Positions 48,431 to 57,479 of a stretch of 64,000 nucleotides of DNA are shown here, piece after piece. The translations under genes and the position numbers were made by a program. The DNA comes from Pseudomonas sp. R28(2017). Lineage in GTDB: Bacteria; Pseudomonadota; Gammaproteobacteria; Pseudomonadales; Pseudomonadaceae. Where the stretch lies: positions 55,654-119,653 of the forward strand of contig NZ_NEHW01000016.1 in the NCBI RefSeq assembly GCF_002112505.1. The letters are read 5' to 3'. Every line of letters starts with the position of its first letter. Position 1 is the stretch's first letter. Below the pieces are notes generated by a model. The model was not told the origin of the DNA. It worked only from the letters and a program-made list of their open reading frames with translations, and made no database searches.

Positions 48431-49143
48431 GCGGCCACGCAGGCGGTGAACAGGTAGCCGGCGCCGTGGATGGTAATGATCAGCTCAGGCTCGGCGGGGT
48501 CGTCGTGCAGCTTGCGCCGCAGGCGGCCGACCAGCACGTCGATGGAACGGTCGTTGGGCACCCACTCACGGTTGCGGATCTGGTCCATCAACTGATCGCG
48601 GCTCAGGGTATGGCCACTGTTGCGCAGGAACACGCTGAGCAACTGGAACTCGCCGTGGGTCAACAGGGTTTCGCCGCCTTGCGCATCGATCAGGCGGCGG
48701 CGGTCGCAGTCCAGCGACCAGTCGCCGAACTGCTTGAGGGTGACATTGGCAGTGCTGGCCGGGCGTGTACCCTGGGCGTGGCGCACGCGACGGATCAAGT
48801 TCTTCGCACGGGACACCAGTTCGCGGGGGTTGAGCGGTTTGCTGACGTAATCGTCGGCGCCGCATTCCAGGCCGACGATACGGTCGATTTCGTCGTTGCG
48901 CCCGGTGATCAGGATGATCCCCACTTCCGAGCGCACCCGCAGTTCGCGAGTCAGGGTCAGGCCGTCCTTGCCGGGCAGGCGGATATCCAGCATCACCAGT
49001 TCCACCGGCTGCTCGCTCAGCAGCGTTTCAGCCTGTTCCGCCGTGGCGGCGCAGTGGACGGTATAGCCTTCCTGGGACAGGTAGGCCTGGAGCAAGTCAC
49101 GAATCAGCGGATCGTCATCGACGATCAGTACCTGAGAGGTCAT
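48427..49143 (-). CDS. aruR: AruR-like OmpR-family response regulator
   Basis: A 238-residue regulator. The receiver has acidic pair Asp9-Asp11 region (LIVDDDPLIRD), phospho-acceptor Asp53 (VMLDIRLPG) and Lys in YVSKPLNP. The DNA-binding winged helix (about 140-235) shows LTHGEFQLLSVFLRNSGHTL and RSIDVLVGRLRRKL. It is first in the operon regulator, binding protein, kinase, permease and enzymes. A stable hairpin with a CTTCGG-type loop lies in its leader (49161-49172). Confidence 0.87.
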   Translation of the reverse strand: MTSQVLIVDDDPLIRDLLQAYLSQEGYTVHCAATAEQAETLLSEQPVELVMLDIRLPGKDGLTLTRELRVRSEVGIILITGRNDEIDRIVGLECGADDYVSKPLNPRELVSRAKNLIRRVRHAQGTRPASTANVTLKQFGDWSLDCDRRRLIDAQGGETLLTHGEFQLLSVFLRNSGHTLSRDQLMDQIRNREWVPNDRSIDVLVGRLRRKLHDDPAEPELIITIHGAGYLFTACVAA

Positions 49144-49160
49144 TGCGGGTAGTCCTGAGG

Positions 49161-49172
49161 CGCCCGAAGGCG
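49161..49172. other. UUCG-tetraloop hairpin in the aruR leader
   Basis: On the minus strand CGCC-TTCG-GGCG, preceded by an A-tract, lies 18 nt upstream of the aruR start codon. The C(UUCG)G loop is exceptionally stable in RNA. Read on the plus strand it is followed by T7 and would resemble a terminator, but no plus-strand gene ends here. Confidence 0.5.
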
Positions 49173-49219
49173 ATTTTTTTATTAGAGTGGGCCAAGACTA
49201 GCGATTGCTGAACGGTCGA

Positions 49220-49867
49220 TCAACAGCCCTCGGTGGCTGTGCTGAAGCGTTGCCGACCACCGGCCTGCAGGCCATCGACCCAGGCCTCGCAGATCTGCAC
49301 GCCCTGGGCCGGGGTGAAGGTGCCCGGGTTCAGCCCGGACTCCAGCCACAGGCCATCGAGCAAGGCGCTGAGGCTGATGGCAGCGAGGTCGGCATCGAAG
49401 TGCTCCCAGCCCTCCTCCCGGGCCAGTTCGGCCAGCAGCGTGCGCAGTTCGCGGCGGTATTCGCCATAAGAGTGGTCGTGCACCTGGTTGATCGCCTCGG
49501 CGGTTTTCACCGCGCCCCAGAACGCCAGCCAGGCATCGAGCAGCTGCGGGTCGAGCAGTTCGGCGCTGAACGAGCCACGGAAGAACGCCGACAGCCGTTC
49601 GCGGGCATTGGGCGCAACCTGGGCCATGGCCTCGCGCAACAGTTGCATGACCCGCCCGGTGACGGCCATGTAGGCTTCGGCGACCAGCTCGTCCTTGCCC
49701 GAATAATGGTGGCTGATCAGGCCCACCGAGACGCCGGCTTCGGCGGAGATCTTGCGGATCGAGGCGCCCTGGAAGCCATGGCGCTTCAGGCAGGCCAGGG
49801 TGGCCTCGACCAGATTGGCCTTGCGCAGTTCGGGCAGCATGCGGCTGAAGCGGGCTTCCTGGGTCAT
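49220..49867 (-). CDS. TetR-family regulator (BetI-like)
   Basis: A 215-residue protein with the TetR helix-turn-helix (ASIRKISAEAGVSVGLISHH, then YSGKDELVAEAY). The length and C-terminal pattern (LDAWLAFWGAVKTAEAINQV, LSALLDGLWLESGL) are those of BetI-like regulators. It is divergent from the crotonase gene at 49974. The 106-nt intergenic region includes a dyad ACAGT-TGAACG-ACTGT (49888-49903). Probably it represses the crotonase and itself. It also lies upstream of aruR in the same direction and could contribute to that operon. Confidence 0.83.
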   Translation of the reverse strand: MTQEARFSRMLPELRKANLVEATLACLKRHGFQGASIRKISAEAGVSVGLISHHYSGKDELVAEAYMAVTGRVMQLLREAMAQVAPNARERLSAFFRGSFSAELLDPQLLDAWLAFWGAVKTAEAINQVHDHSYGEYRRELRTLLAELAREEGWEHFDADLAAISLSALLDGLWLESGLNPGTFTPAQGVQICEAWVDGLQAGGRQRFSTATEGC

Positions 49868-49887
49868 CGGTGGCTCTCATGGGTCGC

Positions 49888-49903
49888 ACAGTTGAACGAC
49901 TGT
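49888..49903. promoter_or_regulatory. Candidate TetR operator
   Basis: ACAGT-N6-ACTGT inverted repeat, 21 nt upstream of the TetR gene start. It includes TTGAACG, a BetI-type half-site pattern, and is the plausible autoregulatory site for the divergent TetR/crotonase pair. Confidence 0.45.
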
Positions 49904-49973
49904 ATAGCAACTCGCCTCGCTCGCGATAGCCTGTTTATACTCGGGCACGATAACAACAACAGAGGCACCGCCC

Positions 49974-50729
49974 ATGACCGACCTGATCCACTCGCAACTC
50001 GACGAAGGCCTGCTGACCCTGCGCCTGAACCGCGCGGACAAACTCAATGCGCTGACCAACGCCATGTACACACGGCTGGCGGAGCTGTTCGAGGCGGCCA
50101 ACAGCGACCCGCAGGTCGAGGTGATCCTGATCACCGGCAGCACCGAGTGCTTCACCGCCGGCAACGACCTGCCGGACTTTCTCGACCACCCCCCGACAGA
50201 CCTGCAAAGCCCGGTGTTCCGCATGATGTGGGCGGTGCTGGCGCTGGACAAACCGCTGATCGCCGCGGTTGCCGGGCCTGCGATCGGCATCGGTACCACG
50301 CTGCTGCTGCACTGCGACCAGGTGCTGATCAGCCGTGACGCCAAGCTGCGCACGCCGTTCGTGGCACTGGGCGTGTGCCCGGAGTTTGGCGCGAGCCTGT
50401 TGCTGCCGCAGATGCTGGGGCATGCGCGGGCTGCGCAGCTGCTGCTGTGCAACCAGGCGTTCAATGGCGAACAGGCGGTGCAGTGGGGCCTTGCGACCGA
50501 AGTGCTCGAAGATGGCGCGCACTGCCTGGCCGCCGCCATCACGCTGGCCCGGCGCCTGCAGCAGCTGCCTGCCGATGCACTGCGCATCAGCAGGCGTCTG
50601 CTCAAGGATGGGCAGCGCGAAACGCTGGCCGCAACGGTGGCCAAGGAAGGCCTGCTGTTCATCGAGCGGCTCAACAGCGACGAGGCAAAGGCAGCCCTGA
50701 CTGCGATGGTATCGCGCAAGAGTGCCTGA
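49974..50729 (+). CDS. Enoyl-CoA hydratase/isomerase family protein
   Basis: A 251-residue crotonase-fold protein. GNDLPDFLDHPPTD and GPAIGIGTTLLLHCD form the oxyanion region, and LGVCPEFGASLLLPQMLGH places Pro-Glu-Phe where isomerases have their catalytic Glu, so enoyl-CoA isomerase (PaaG/ECI-like) activity is as likely as hydration. GAGGCACCGCCC precedes ATG 49974. It is divergent from the TetR gene; a second crotonase also accompanies the P. aeruginosa aru locus. It is followed by a REPIN. Confidence 0.82.
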   Translation: MTDLIHSQLDEGLLTLRLNRADKLNALTNAMYTRLAELFEAANSDPQVEVILITGSTECFTAGNDLPDFLDHPPTDLQSPVFRMMWAVLALDKPLIAAVAGPAIGIGTTLLLHCDQVLISRDAKLRTPFVALGVCPEFGASLLLPQMLGHARAAQLLLCNQAFNGEQAVQWGLATEVLEDGAHCLAAAITLARRLQQLPADALRISRRLLKDGQRETLAATVAKEGLLFIERLNSDEAKAALTAMVSRKSA

Positions 50730-50799
50730 AGCGGCCAGGTGCAGTTGGATACTGCTGAGTGGGTGGGTTTCAGGGCTGCTGGATTTGCCAAGGTTACAG

Positions 50800-50889
50800 G
50801 TCCTTGTGGGAGCGGGCTTGCCCGCGAAGCAGGCACCGCGGTGAATGGCACCGGCTTCGCCAGTGTTCGCGGGCGAGCCCGCTCCCACA
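50800..50889. repeat. REPIN between crotonase and arsR
   Basis: CTTGTGGGAGCGGGCTTGCC (from 50801) and its inverted mate ending GCCCGCTCCCACAG (about 50889), with GGCACCGGCTTCGCCAGTG in the core. It separates two plus-strand units and probably ends crotonase transcription. Confidence 0.85.
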
Positions 50890-50942
50890 GGTAGTGCCGG
50901 CATCTCGACAATGGTTAACCTCAACGCAGGTGGTTGCATTCA

Positions 50943-50978
50943 ACATATGGAAATCCGTATATTCGGCTTTCCATATGT
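50943..50978. promoter_or_regulatory. ArsR operator (perfect 11-bp inverted repeat)
   Basis: ACATATGGAAA (50943-50953) and TTTCCATATGT (50968-50978), separated by 14 nt containing TATATTCGG. It lies immediately upstream of arsR in an AT-rich island and probably covers the arsRBC promoter. Confidence 0.75.
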
Positions 50979-50990
50979 ATTGGTACTGCC

Positions 50991-51338
50991 ATGCTCACGC
51001 CACCCGATGTCTTCAAGTGCCTGTCTGACGAAACCCGCACCCGCGCCACCCTGCTGATCGCAGGCCTGGGTGAGCTCTGTGTCTGCGAATTGATGTGTGC
51101 CCTGAACGACAGCCAGCCAAAGGTCAGTCGCCATCTGGCGCAGCTGCGCAGCAGTGGCATGCTGCTGGATCGCCGCCAGGGGCAATGGGTGTATTACCGC
51201 CTCAACCCGCAGCTGCCCGCCTGGGTGCACGAGATGTTGCAGGCGACATTGCAGGCCAACGCACAATGGCTGGCCGAAAACACACTGCGCCTGCAGCACA
51301 TGGACGGCCGCCCCGTCCGTGACGCTGCCTGCTGCTGA
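50991..51338 (+). CDS. arsR: ArsR arsenic-responsive repressor
   Basis: Start ATG 50991 (MLTPPDVFKCLSDETRTRAT); the frame is open upstream through the operator, which is not coding. The 115-residue winged-helix protein has the metal-binding motif ELCVCELMCAL (Cys at about 30, 32 and 37), typical of arsenite-sensing ArsR, DNA-recognition helix SQPKVSRHLAQLRSSGML and wing DRRQGQWVYYRL. It represses arsRBC and is released by As(III) or Sb(III). It ends CC-rich (AACC), with two extra terminal cysteines. Confidence 0.92.
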   Translation: MLTPPDVFKCLSDETRTRATLLIAGLGELCVCELMCALNDSQPKVSRHLAQLRSSGMLLDRRQGQWVYYRLNPQLPAWVHEMLQATLQANAQWLAENTLRLQHMDGRPVRDAACC

Positions 51339-51359
51339 TCCGCAGCGAGCGAGGTGTTC

Positions 51360-52643
<1,284 letters not shown>

Positions 52644-52671
52644 CACCCGCCACGAAGCGGAGGAGCCCTCC

Positions 52672-53145
52672 ATGCGAGTCCTGTTCATGTGCACGGCCAA
52701 CAGTTGCCGCAGCATCCTATCCGAGGCCATGTTCAATCACCTGGCGCCTCGCGGATTTGAAGCCGTCAGTGCCGGCAGCTTCCCGAAAGGCCAGGTGTTG
52801 CCGCGCAGCCTGAGCACCTTGCAGCACGCCGGTATCTCCACGGCCGGGCTAAGCAGCAAGGGCAATGAGGCGTTCGAGGATTGCCCACCCGACATCGTCA
52901 TCACCGTGTGCGACAAGGCTGCCGGCGAAGCCTGCCCGGTGTACTTCGGCCCGGCGCTGAAGGCGCACTGGGGGCTGGAGGATCCGTCCGATGTGGTGGG
53001 TGACGAGGCCACGGTCGACGCTGCGTTCCGCGCCACGCTGGCCCGCATCGAGTCGCGCTGCCAGGCGTTCTTCGCGCTGCCTTTCGACACCCTGGACCGT
53101 GAGCAGCTCAAGCATGAGCTGGATCGCATCGGCACGGCGATCTGA
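52672..53145 (+). CDS. arsC: ArsC arsenate reductase (LMW-PTPase/thioredoxin-type)
   Basis: A 157-residue protein with P-loop CTANSCRS: nucleophile Cys7 and Arg13 (MCTANSCRS). Redox cysteines are Cys80 and Cys88 in ITVCDKAAGEACPVYFG, with Asp in HWGLEDPSD as general acid. It reduces arsenate to arsenite for ArsB. A start at ATG 52672 follows GGAGGAGCCCTCC. No arsH or acr3 follows, so the operon is a compact three-gene arsRBC. Confidence 0.94.
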   Translation: MRVLFMCTANSCRSILSEAMFNHLAPRGFEAVSAGSFPKGQVLPRSLSTLQHAGISTAGLSSKGNEAFEDCPPDIVITVCDKAAGEACPVYFGPALKAHWGLEDPSDVVGDEATVDAAFRATLARIESRCQAFFALPFDTLDREQLKHELDRIGTAI

Positions 53146-53159
53146 GGGTCGTCCTTCGA

Positions 53160-53870
53160 CTAATTGCTGGCGACCGACTGGCTCGCCAGCGGGCAGCTCT
53201 GGGGGTTGAGAAAACGTGATGTCTTCAGCCAGTGCTGCTGCGGGTAGTAGGCAAACACATAGCTGCCGTGCTGCAGCGTGTCGATCAGCTTGCCGGCAAT
53301 GGCCGGCCGCACGGCAGGGCACCCTTGGCTGCGCCCCAGGCGACCCAGGCCGGGCACGACCTTGGGGTCGGCATAGGCGGCGGCATGCATCACAATCGCC
53401 CGCGACATGCTGTTGTCGTTGAACCCCGGTTCCAGCCCCTGCAGGCGCAGCGAGCGGCCATGTTTGCCGCTGTAGATCTGGCCGGTTTCATACAGGCCGA
53501 GGGAGGACTGGTAACTGTTGGGGGCGTTGGAGAACGTCGTCGGTACATCGGCACCGCTGTTCTTGCCATGGGCGACCCATTCCTCGAACAGCAGTTTGCG
53601 TGCGCGCAGGTCGAACACCCACAGGCGCTTGTCCCGCGAGGCCTTGGAGTAATCGATCACCGTCAGCAGCTTGCCCGCCTCGCGGTGGCTGGCGCAGGCA
53701 TAGGCGGTGAGGGCCAGGGCCAGGGTCGACAGGCTGGCGTTCGGCGCCAGTTGCTGCAGCTCGGCGGCGGTGGGCAGGGGTTGCGCGTGGGCGGCTTGCC
53801 AGGCGCTGAGGAAAAACAGGCCAATACTGGCCACTGAGAGCCGAACGGCTCCCCGCATGGGTTTGAACAT
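53160..53870 (-). CDS. Exported murein L,D-transpeptidase catalytic-domain (YkuD_2-like) protein
   Basis: A 236-residue protein. ATG 53870 is chosen; GTG at 53876 (two codons earlier, closer to GGGG) is an alternative. A Sec signal (about residues 5-30, ending AHA) is followed by the family block MHAAAYADP then GRLGRSQGCPAV, in which His and Cys form the presumed catalytic pair. It probably acts on peptidoglycan in the periplasm. It is monocistronic, convergent with arsC and next to a classical L,D-transpeptidase gene on the same strand. Confidence 0.8.
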   Translation of the reverse strand: MFKPMRGAVRLSVASIGLFFLSAWQAAHAQPLPTAAELQQLAPNASLSTLALALTAYACASHREAGKLLTVIDYSKASRDKRLWVFDLRARKLLFEEWVAHGKNSGADVPTTFSNAPNSYQSSLGLYETGQIYSGKHGRSLRLQGLEPGFNDNSMSRAIVMHAAAYADPKVVPGLGRLGRSQGCPAVRPAIAGKLIDTLQHGSYVFAYYPQQHWLKTSRFLNPQSCPLASQSVASN

Positions 53871-53964
53871 CGACACGGTTACCCCGGTAAAGGCCTGTCA
53901 GCAAAAACTCAGCTGGCTTGCGGCCAAAAGCCACCACTTTGCTTGAATTCTGCGCCGTTGCCGA

Positions 53965-54999
53965 TCATTTCTTGACCAATGGCTTAAGTTCTTCACGGTC
54001 CTCGGTGCTGATGACCGTGAATTTACCGTCGCTGCGGGTCTCCCGGGTCGACGCCCAGTCGGTGATCACCAGCATCGTGCCGACATCCATCGCGGCGCGC
54101 AGGTGCTGGCGGAATTCCGGATTGATGGTCAGCTGCCCCAATTGTTCATAGGGCGTACTGCCGTATTCCGGGTTGCTCAGGCCCACCACCGACCAACGTA
54201 AGGGTAGCGCGCCATCGAGCGCCAGGGCGGAAGGTTTTTGCAGCAGCGAATACACCGCCATGCCGCTGCGATGCTGGCTGCTTTGCAGCGACAGTGCGGG
54301 CGCCGAGCCGATCAACTGGCCGCCGCGATACACGTAGGCGCGCAGGTCGGCACGGCTGATCAGGATCGACAGCGGCCCTGACGTCGGGTCCGGGTCGTTC
54401 CAGAACTGCTGGTTACTCAGCACCAGCGGGCCCTGGGCCTTGCCTGCGCTGACCGTGGGGGCCAGCACGCCAGGGTGGTACACCTCCACCGGTGCACTGT
54501 GGGTATCGGACACGATGACGGTGGTCGAGCTGAAACCGGTGACCTCATACAGCTTCTTGGCAAACTCCAGCGGCAGGCGCACGCAACCATGGGAGGCCGG
54601 GTAGCCCGGCAGATGGCCCGCGTGCAGGGCAATGCCGTCCCAGGTCAGGCGCTCCATGTACGGCATCGGTGCACTGTTATAGAGGCTGGATTGGTGCTCG
54701 ACCTTCTTCTGCAGAATGCTGAAGACCCCGGTGGGGGTTTCCCGGCCTGCCTTGCCGCTGCTTACCGTGCTGACGCCAATGGCGATGCCGTTGCGATAGA
54801 CGTAGGCACGCTGCTCGGTGAGGCTGACCACCACGGTCACCGGCCCCACCGGCGAAACCTGCGGGTACCAGAGAAACTGGCCAGGCTTGAGGCTGTCGAG
54901 CTGGCGCCTGAGTTCGGCCGGGGTGGGTACCTGCAACGGCGCCGCGTCGACCCAGGCGGCGACAAGTAACAGACCCAACGCGAGCGGTAGATGCGACAT
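53965..54999 (-). CDS. L,D-transpeptidase (YkuD) with signal peptide
   Basis: Start ATG 54999 (MSHLPLALGLLLVAAWVDAA) with TGGAGG upstream; the longer frame has no ribosome site. In the 344-residue protein a Sec signal (1-19) leads to the YkuD domain (about 50-170) with HAGHLPGYPASHGCVRLP, the HxxG...SHGC active site and catalytic Cys. The C-terminal about 150 residues form a second YkuD-like/PG-binding region without the motif (ILISRADLRAYVYRGGQLIG). It cross-links or edits peptidoglycan in the periplasm, or attaches Lpp-type proteins. Confidence 0.9.
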   Translation of the reverse strand: MSHLPLALGLLLVAAWVDAAPLQVPTPAELRRQLDSLKPGQFLWYPQVSPVGPVTVVVSLTEQRAYVYRNGIAIGVSTVSSGKAGRETPTGVFSILQKKVEHQSSLYNSAPMPYMERLTWDGIALHAGHLPGYPASHGCVRLPLEFAKKLYEVTGFSSTTVIVSDTHSAPVEVYHPGVLAPTVSAGKAQGPLVLSNQQFWNDPDPTSGPLSILISRADLRAYVYRGGQLIGSAPALSLQSSQHRSGMAVYSLLQKPSALALDGALPLRWSVVGLSNPEYGSTPYEQLGQLTINPEFRQHLRAAMDVGTMLVITDWASTRETRSDGKFTVISTEDREELKPLVKK

Positions 55000-55206
55000 C
55001 GACTGACCTCCATGGCAACCTGCCACAAGCTTATGCGGAACAACCCCGGCAAGCCACTTGTTCAACACTTCGGGTGCGCGCGGTAACAACTGCGCACATC
55101 AAACGTGCACATAATTCCCACTCGAAGGCCCGGCTTTCCACGCATTTATCCGGCAATGAAGCGCCAAGACCCTGAATTCCACTCCGTTCATGGGTTGGTA
55201 CGAATC

Positions 55207-55230
55207 TTGTTTGTATACAAATACAAACAA
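55207..55230. promoter_or_regulatory. 24-bp palindrome upstream of the NCS1 transporter
   Basis: TTGTTTGTAT-ACAA-ATACAAACAA, a perfect 10-bp inverted repeat. Within it TTGTATACAA (55211-55220) is itself a perfect palindrome of the GntR-operator type. It lies 30 nt upstream of the transporter start, where it would block RNA polymerase. No regulator gene is adjacent. Confidence 0.7.
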
Positions 55231-55259
55231 TAAAAGTACACAACCATCATGGAGTCCCG

Positions 55260-56780
55260 ATGGCGTCGATTTCCCGTTCCGATGTTGGCCAGCTTGCCGA
55301 TCTCCCCGCCGAAACGGCCGGCTCCATTCAGTCGCAGCTGAGCCCGCGTCTGTACAGTAGCGACCTTGCACCGACCCGTGCGGCCAATCGCACCTGGGGG
55401 CGCTACAGCCTGTTCGCGCTGTGGACCAACGATGTGCACAACATCGCCAACTACTCCTTCGCCATCGGCCTGTTCGCCCTGGGCATGAGCGGCGCGCAGA
55501 TCCTCGCCGCCTTCGCCCTTGGCGCGCTGGTGATCTACGGCCTGATGAACCTGTCCGGCTACATGGGGCAGAAGACCGGCCTGCCCTACCCCGTCATGTG
55601 CCGGATCAGCTTTGGCATCCACGGCGCGCAGATCCCGGCACTGATTCGCGCGGTGATCGCCATTGCCTGGTTCGGCATCCAGACCTACCTGGCCTCGGTG
55701 GTGCTGCGCGTGCTGCTCACCGCCATCGCGCCAGACCTCAAGCCCTACGACCAGAACGCGATACTCGGCCTGTCGACCCTGGGCTGGGTCACCTTCCTCG
55801 GCATCTGGTGCGTGCAGGTGGCGATCTTCGCCTATGGCATGGAGATGGTGCGCCGTTTCGAATCCCTCGCCGGCCCGATCATCCTGGTCGCCTTCAGCAG
55901 CCTGGCGGGCTGGATGTACTGGCGCAGCGGCCTGTCGATTGCCTGGTCCAGCGGCAACGCGCCGACCGGCTCTGCGATGTGGCTGAAGGTGTTTGGCGCC
56001 GCCGCGCTGTGGGTGTCGCTGTACGGCACCATGATCCTCAACTTCTGCGACTTCACGCGTAACTGCCCGGATCGCCGGACGATCAGCGTGGGCAACTTCT
56101 GGGGCCTGCCGGTGAACATGATCGGCTTCGCGCTGATTGCCGTGGTGCTCGCCGGTGCGCAATTCAGCATCGACGGCAAGCTGGTGCAGAGCCCGAGCGA
56201 CATCGTCGCCGCCATCCCGAACACAGCCGGCCTGGTGCTGGCCTGCCTGGCCTTCCTGATCGTCACCGTGGCGGTGAACATCATGGCCAACTTCGTCGCC
56301 CCGGCCTTCGTGCTGACCAACCTCGCACCAAAGGTGCTGAACTTCCGCCGCGCGGGCTTGCTCAGCGCCACCATCGCGGTGGTGATCCTGCCTTGGCACC
56401 TGTACAACAGCCCGTCGGTGATCGTGTACTTCCTCGGCGGCCTGGGTGCCCTGCTCGGCCCGCTGTACGGCATCATGGTCACCGACTACTACCTGGTACG
56501 TCGCGCTCGGGTGAACCTGCCGGAGCTGTACAGCGAAAGCCCCGAAGGTGCCTATCACTACCTTGGCGGGGTCAACCTGCGCGCCGTAGCGGCATTCATC
56601 CCGGCTGCGCTGATCGCCATTCTGCTGGCACTGGTGCCGGCGTTCGAGACGCTGTCGCAGTTCTCCTGGTTCTTTGGCGCCGGGCTGGGTGGGTTGATCC
56701 ACTATGCCATTGCCAACCGCGGGGCCAGCTATCTGGAAGTGTCTGGTGAAAGTATCGCCGTCGATAGCGCACACCACTGA
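55260..56780 (+). CDS. NCS1-family nucleobase/allantoin-type transporter
   Basis: A 506-residue membrane protein with 12 predicted segments. The NCS1 signature follows NRTWGRYSLFALWTNDVHNI, then AALWVSLYGTMILNFCDFTR and MVTDYYLVRRARVNLPELY. The family imports purines, pyrimidines, allantoin, hydantoins or thiamine-related compounds with Na+ or H+. GGAGTCCCG precedes ATG 55260. No catabolic gene is adjacent, so the substrate is open. It is followed by a strong terminator and preceded by a 24-bp operator-like palindrome. Confidence 0.9.
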   Translation: MASISRSDVGQLADLPAETAGSIQSQLSPRLYSSDLAPTRAANRTWGRYSLFALWTNDVHNIANYSFAIGLFALGMSGAQILAAFALGALVIYGLMNLSGYMGQKTGLPYPVMCRISFGIHGAQIPALIRAVIAIAWFGIQTYLASVVLRVLLTAIAPDLKPYDQNAILGLSTLGWVTFLGIWCVQVAIFAYGMEMVRRFESLAGPIILVAFSSLAGWMYWRSGLSIAWSSGNAPTGSAMWLKVFGAAALWVSLYGTMILNFCDFTRNCPDRRTISVGNFWGLPVNMIGFALIAVVLAGAQFSIDGKLVQSPSDIVAAIPNTAGLVLACLAFLIVTVAVNIMANFVAPAFVLTNLAPKVLNFRRAGLLSATIAVVILPWHLYNSPSVIVYFLGGLGALLGPLYGIMVTDYYLVRRARVNLPELYSESPEGAYHYLGGVNLRAVAAFIPAALIAILLALVPAFETLSQFSWFFGAGLGGLIHYAIANRGASYLEVSGESIAVDSAHH

Positions 56781-56794
56781 TCGCTAGCGGCAAT

Positions 56795-56837
56795 AAAAAA
56801 GGCTCATCGCGCATTGTGAGGCGCGATGAGCCTTTTT
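56795..56837. terminator. Bidirectional Rho-independent terminator
   Basis: GGCTCATCGCGC (56801-56812) pairs with GCGCGATGAGCC (56821-56832) around an 8-nt loop. A6 precedes and T5 follows, so it works for the NCS1 gene on the plus strand and the HAD gene on the minus strand. Confidence 0.95.
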
Positions 56838-56855
56838 CGTGCTGGCCTCAGGCGG

Positions 56856-57479
56856 TCAGGACGCCAATGCCTGCGACCGCCGCGCCCCAGGCATTTCGAA
56901 CCGCTGCGGCTGCTGCCAGGCCAACTGGGCCTGCACCTGCTCGGCAGCGTCCATGACCTTCTGCGCCCAGCTGTCATCTTCAGGGTTGACCACGACCACG
57001 CGGAAACCGTGGTCAAAGCCCTCGATCCCGACCCCTTCGGAATCATCGACATGCAAGTCGATATCAAAAGCCGGCGGGTACTTCGAAGGGGCATTCTCAA
57101 GCCCGTGCTGCTGCAGCACATGCTGATGGCGGTCACTGTTGACCACGCCGTCGACGTGAATGCCGTAAAGCATCAGCCAGCGGCGGATATACGCCGGCGT
57201 GCGGCCCGAAGAGGTGTAGATCCAGATGCTGCAGCCCTGGCGGCGCAGGTCGCGGATCAATGAACGCGTGCCACTGCGCAGCGGCTCACCCAGCCAGCGG
57301 TGGATGAAGGCCGGCAGCTTGCTGTGTTCTTCATCCGCGTGGTGCGGCAGGCAGGCCAGGGTGTCATCGATATCGAAGGAAATGCGCATCTGCGGGCGCC
57401 TGAATCTGCGCCCGATGGCTTGCCACGCACGTCGTCCACCGGCCTTGCCCTGTTCCAGCATCGAATACCTTTCCATCAT
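56856..57479 (-). CDS. HAD-superfamily hydrolase-like protein paired with a Fic-like gene
   Basis: A 207-residue protein. HAD motif I FDIDDTLA (Asp36, Asp38, Thr40), motif II IYTSSGRTPAYIRRWLM, and a late acidic DDSEG motif (VDDSEGVGIEG) match phosphatase/nucleotidase-like HADs. GGGGAGCCG precedes ATG 57479, which overlaps the stop of the upstream Fic-like gene. The substrate is unknown. Stop-start overlap implies that the two act together; a HAD could reverse a nucleotidyl or phosphate modification, which is speculation. Confidence 0.78.
   Translation of the reverse strand: MMERYSMLEQGKAGGRRAWQAIGRRFRRPQMRISFDIDDTLACLPHHADEEHSKLPAFIHRWLGEPLRSGTRSLIRDLRRQGCSIWIYTSSGRTPAYIRRWLMLYGIHVDGVVNSDRHQHVLQQHGLENAPSKYPPAFDIDLHVDDSEGVGIEGFDHGFRVVVVNPEDDSWAQKVMDAAEQVQAQLAWQQPQRFEMPGARRSQALAS

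Noticed and set aside
49161..49180. Rho-independent terminator (stem followed by T7 on the plus strand)
   Set aside because: No plus-strand gene ends upstream; the flanking genes are both on the minus strand. It is better described as a leader hairpin of aruR.
50943..51338. Longer ArsR beginning at an upstream in-frame start
   Set aside because: The extension would translate the perfect operator palindrome; ATG 50991 gives the standard ArsR N-terminus.
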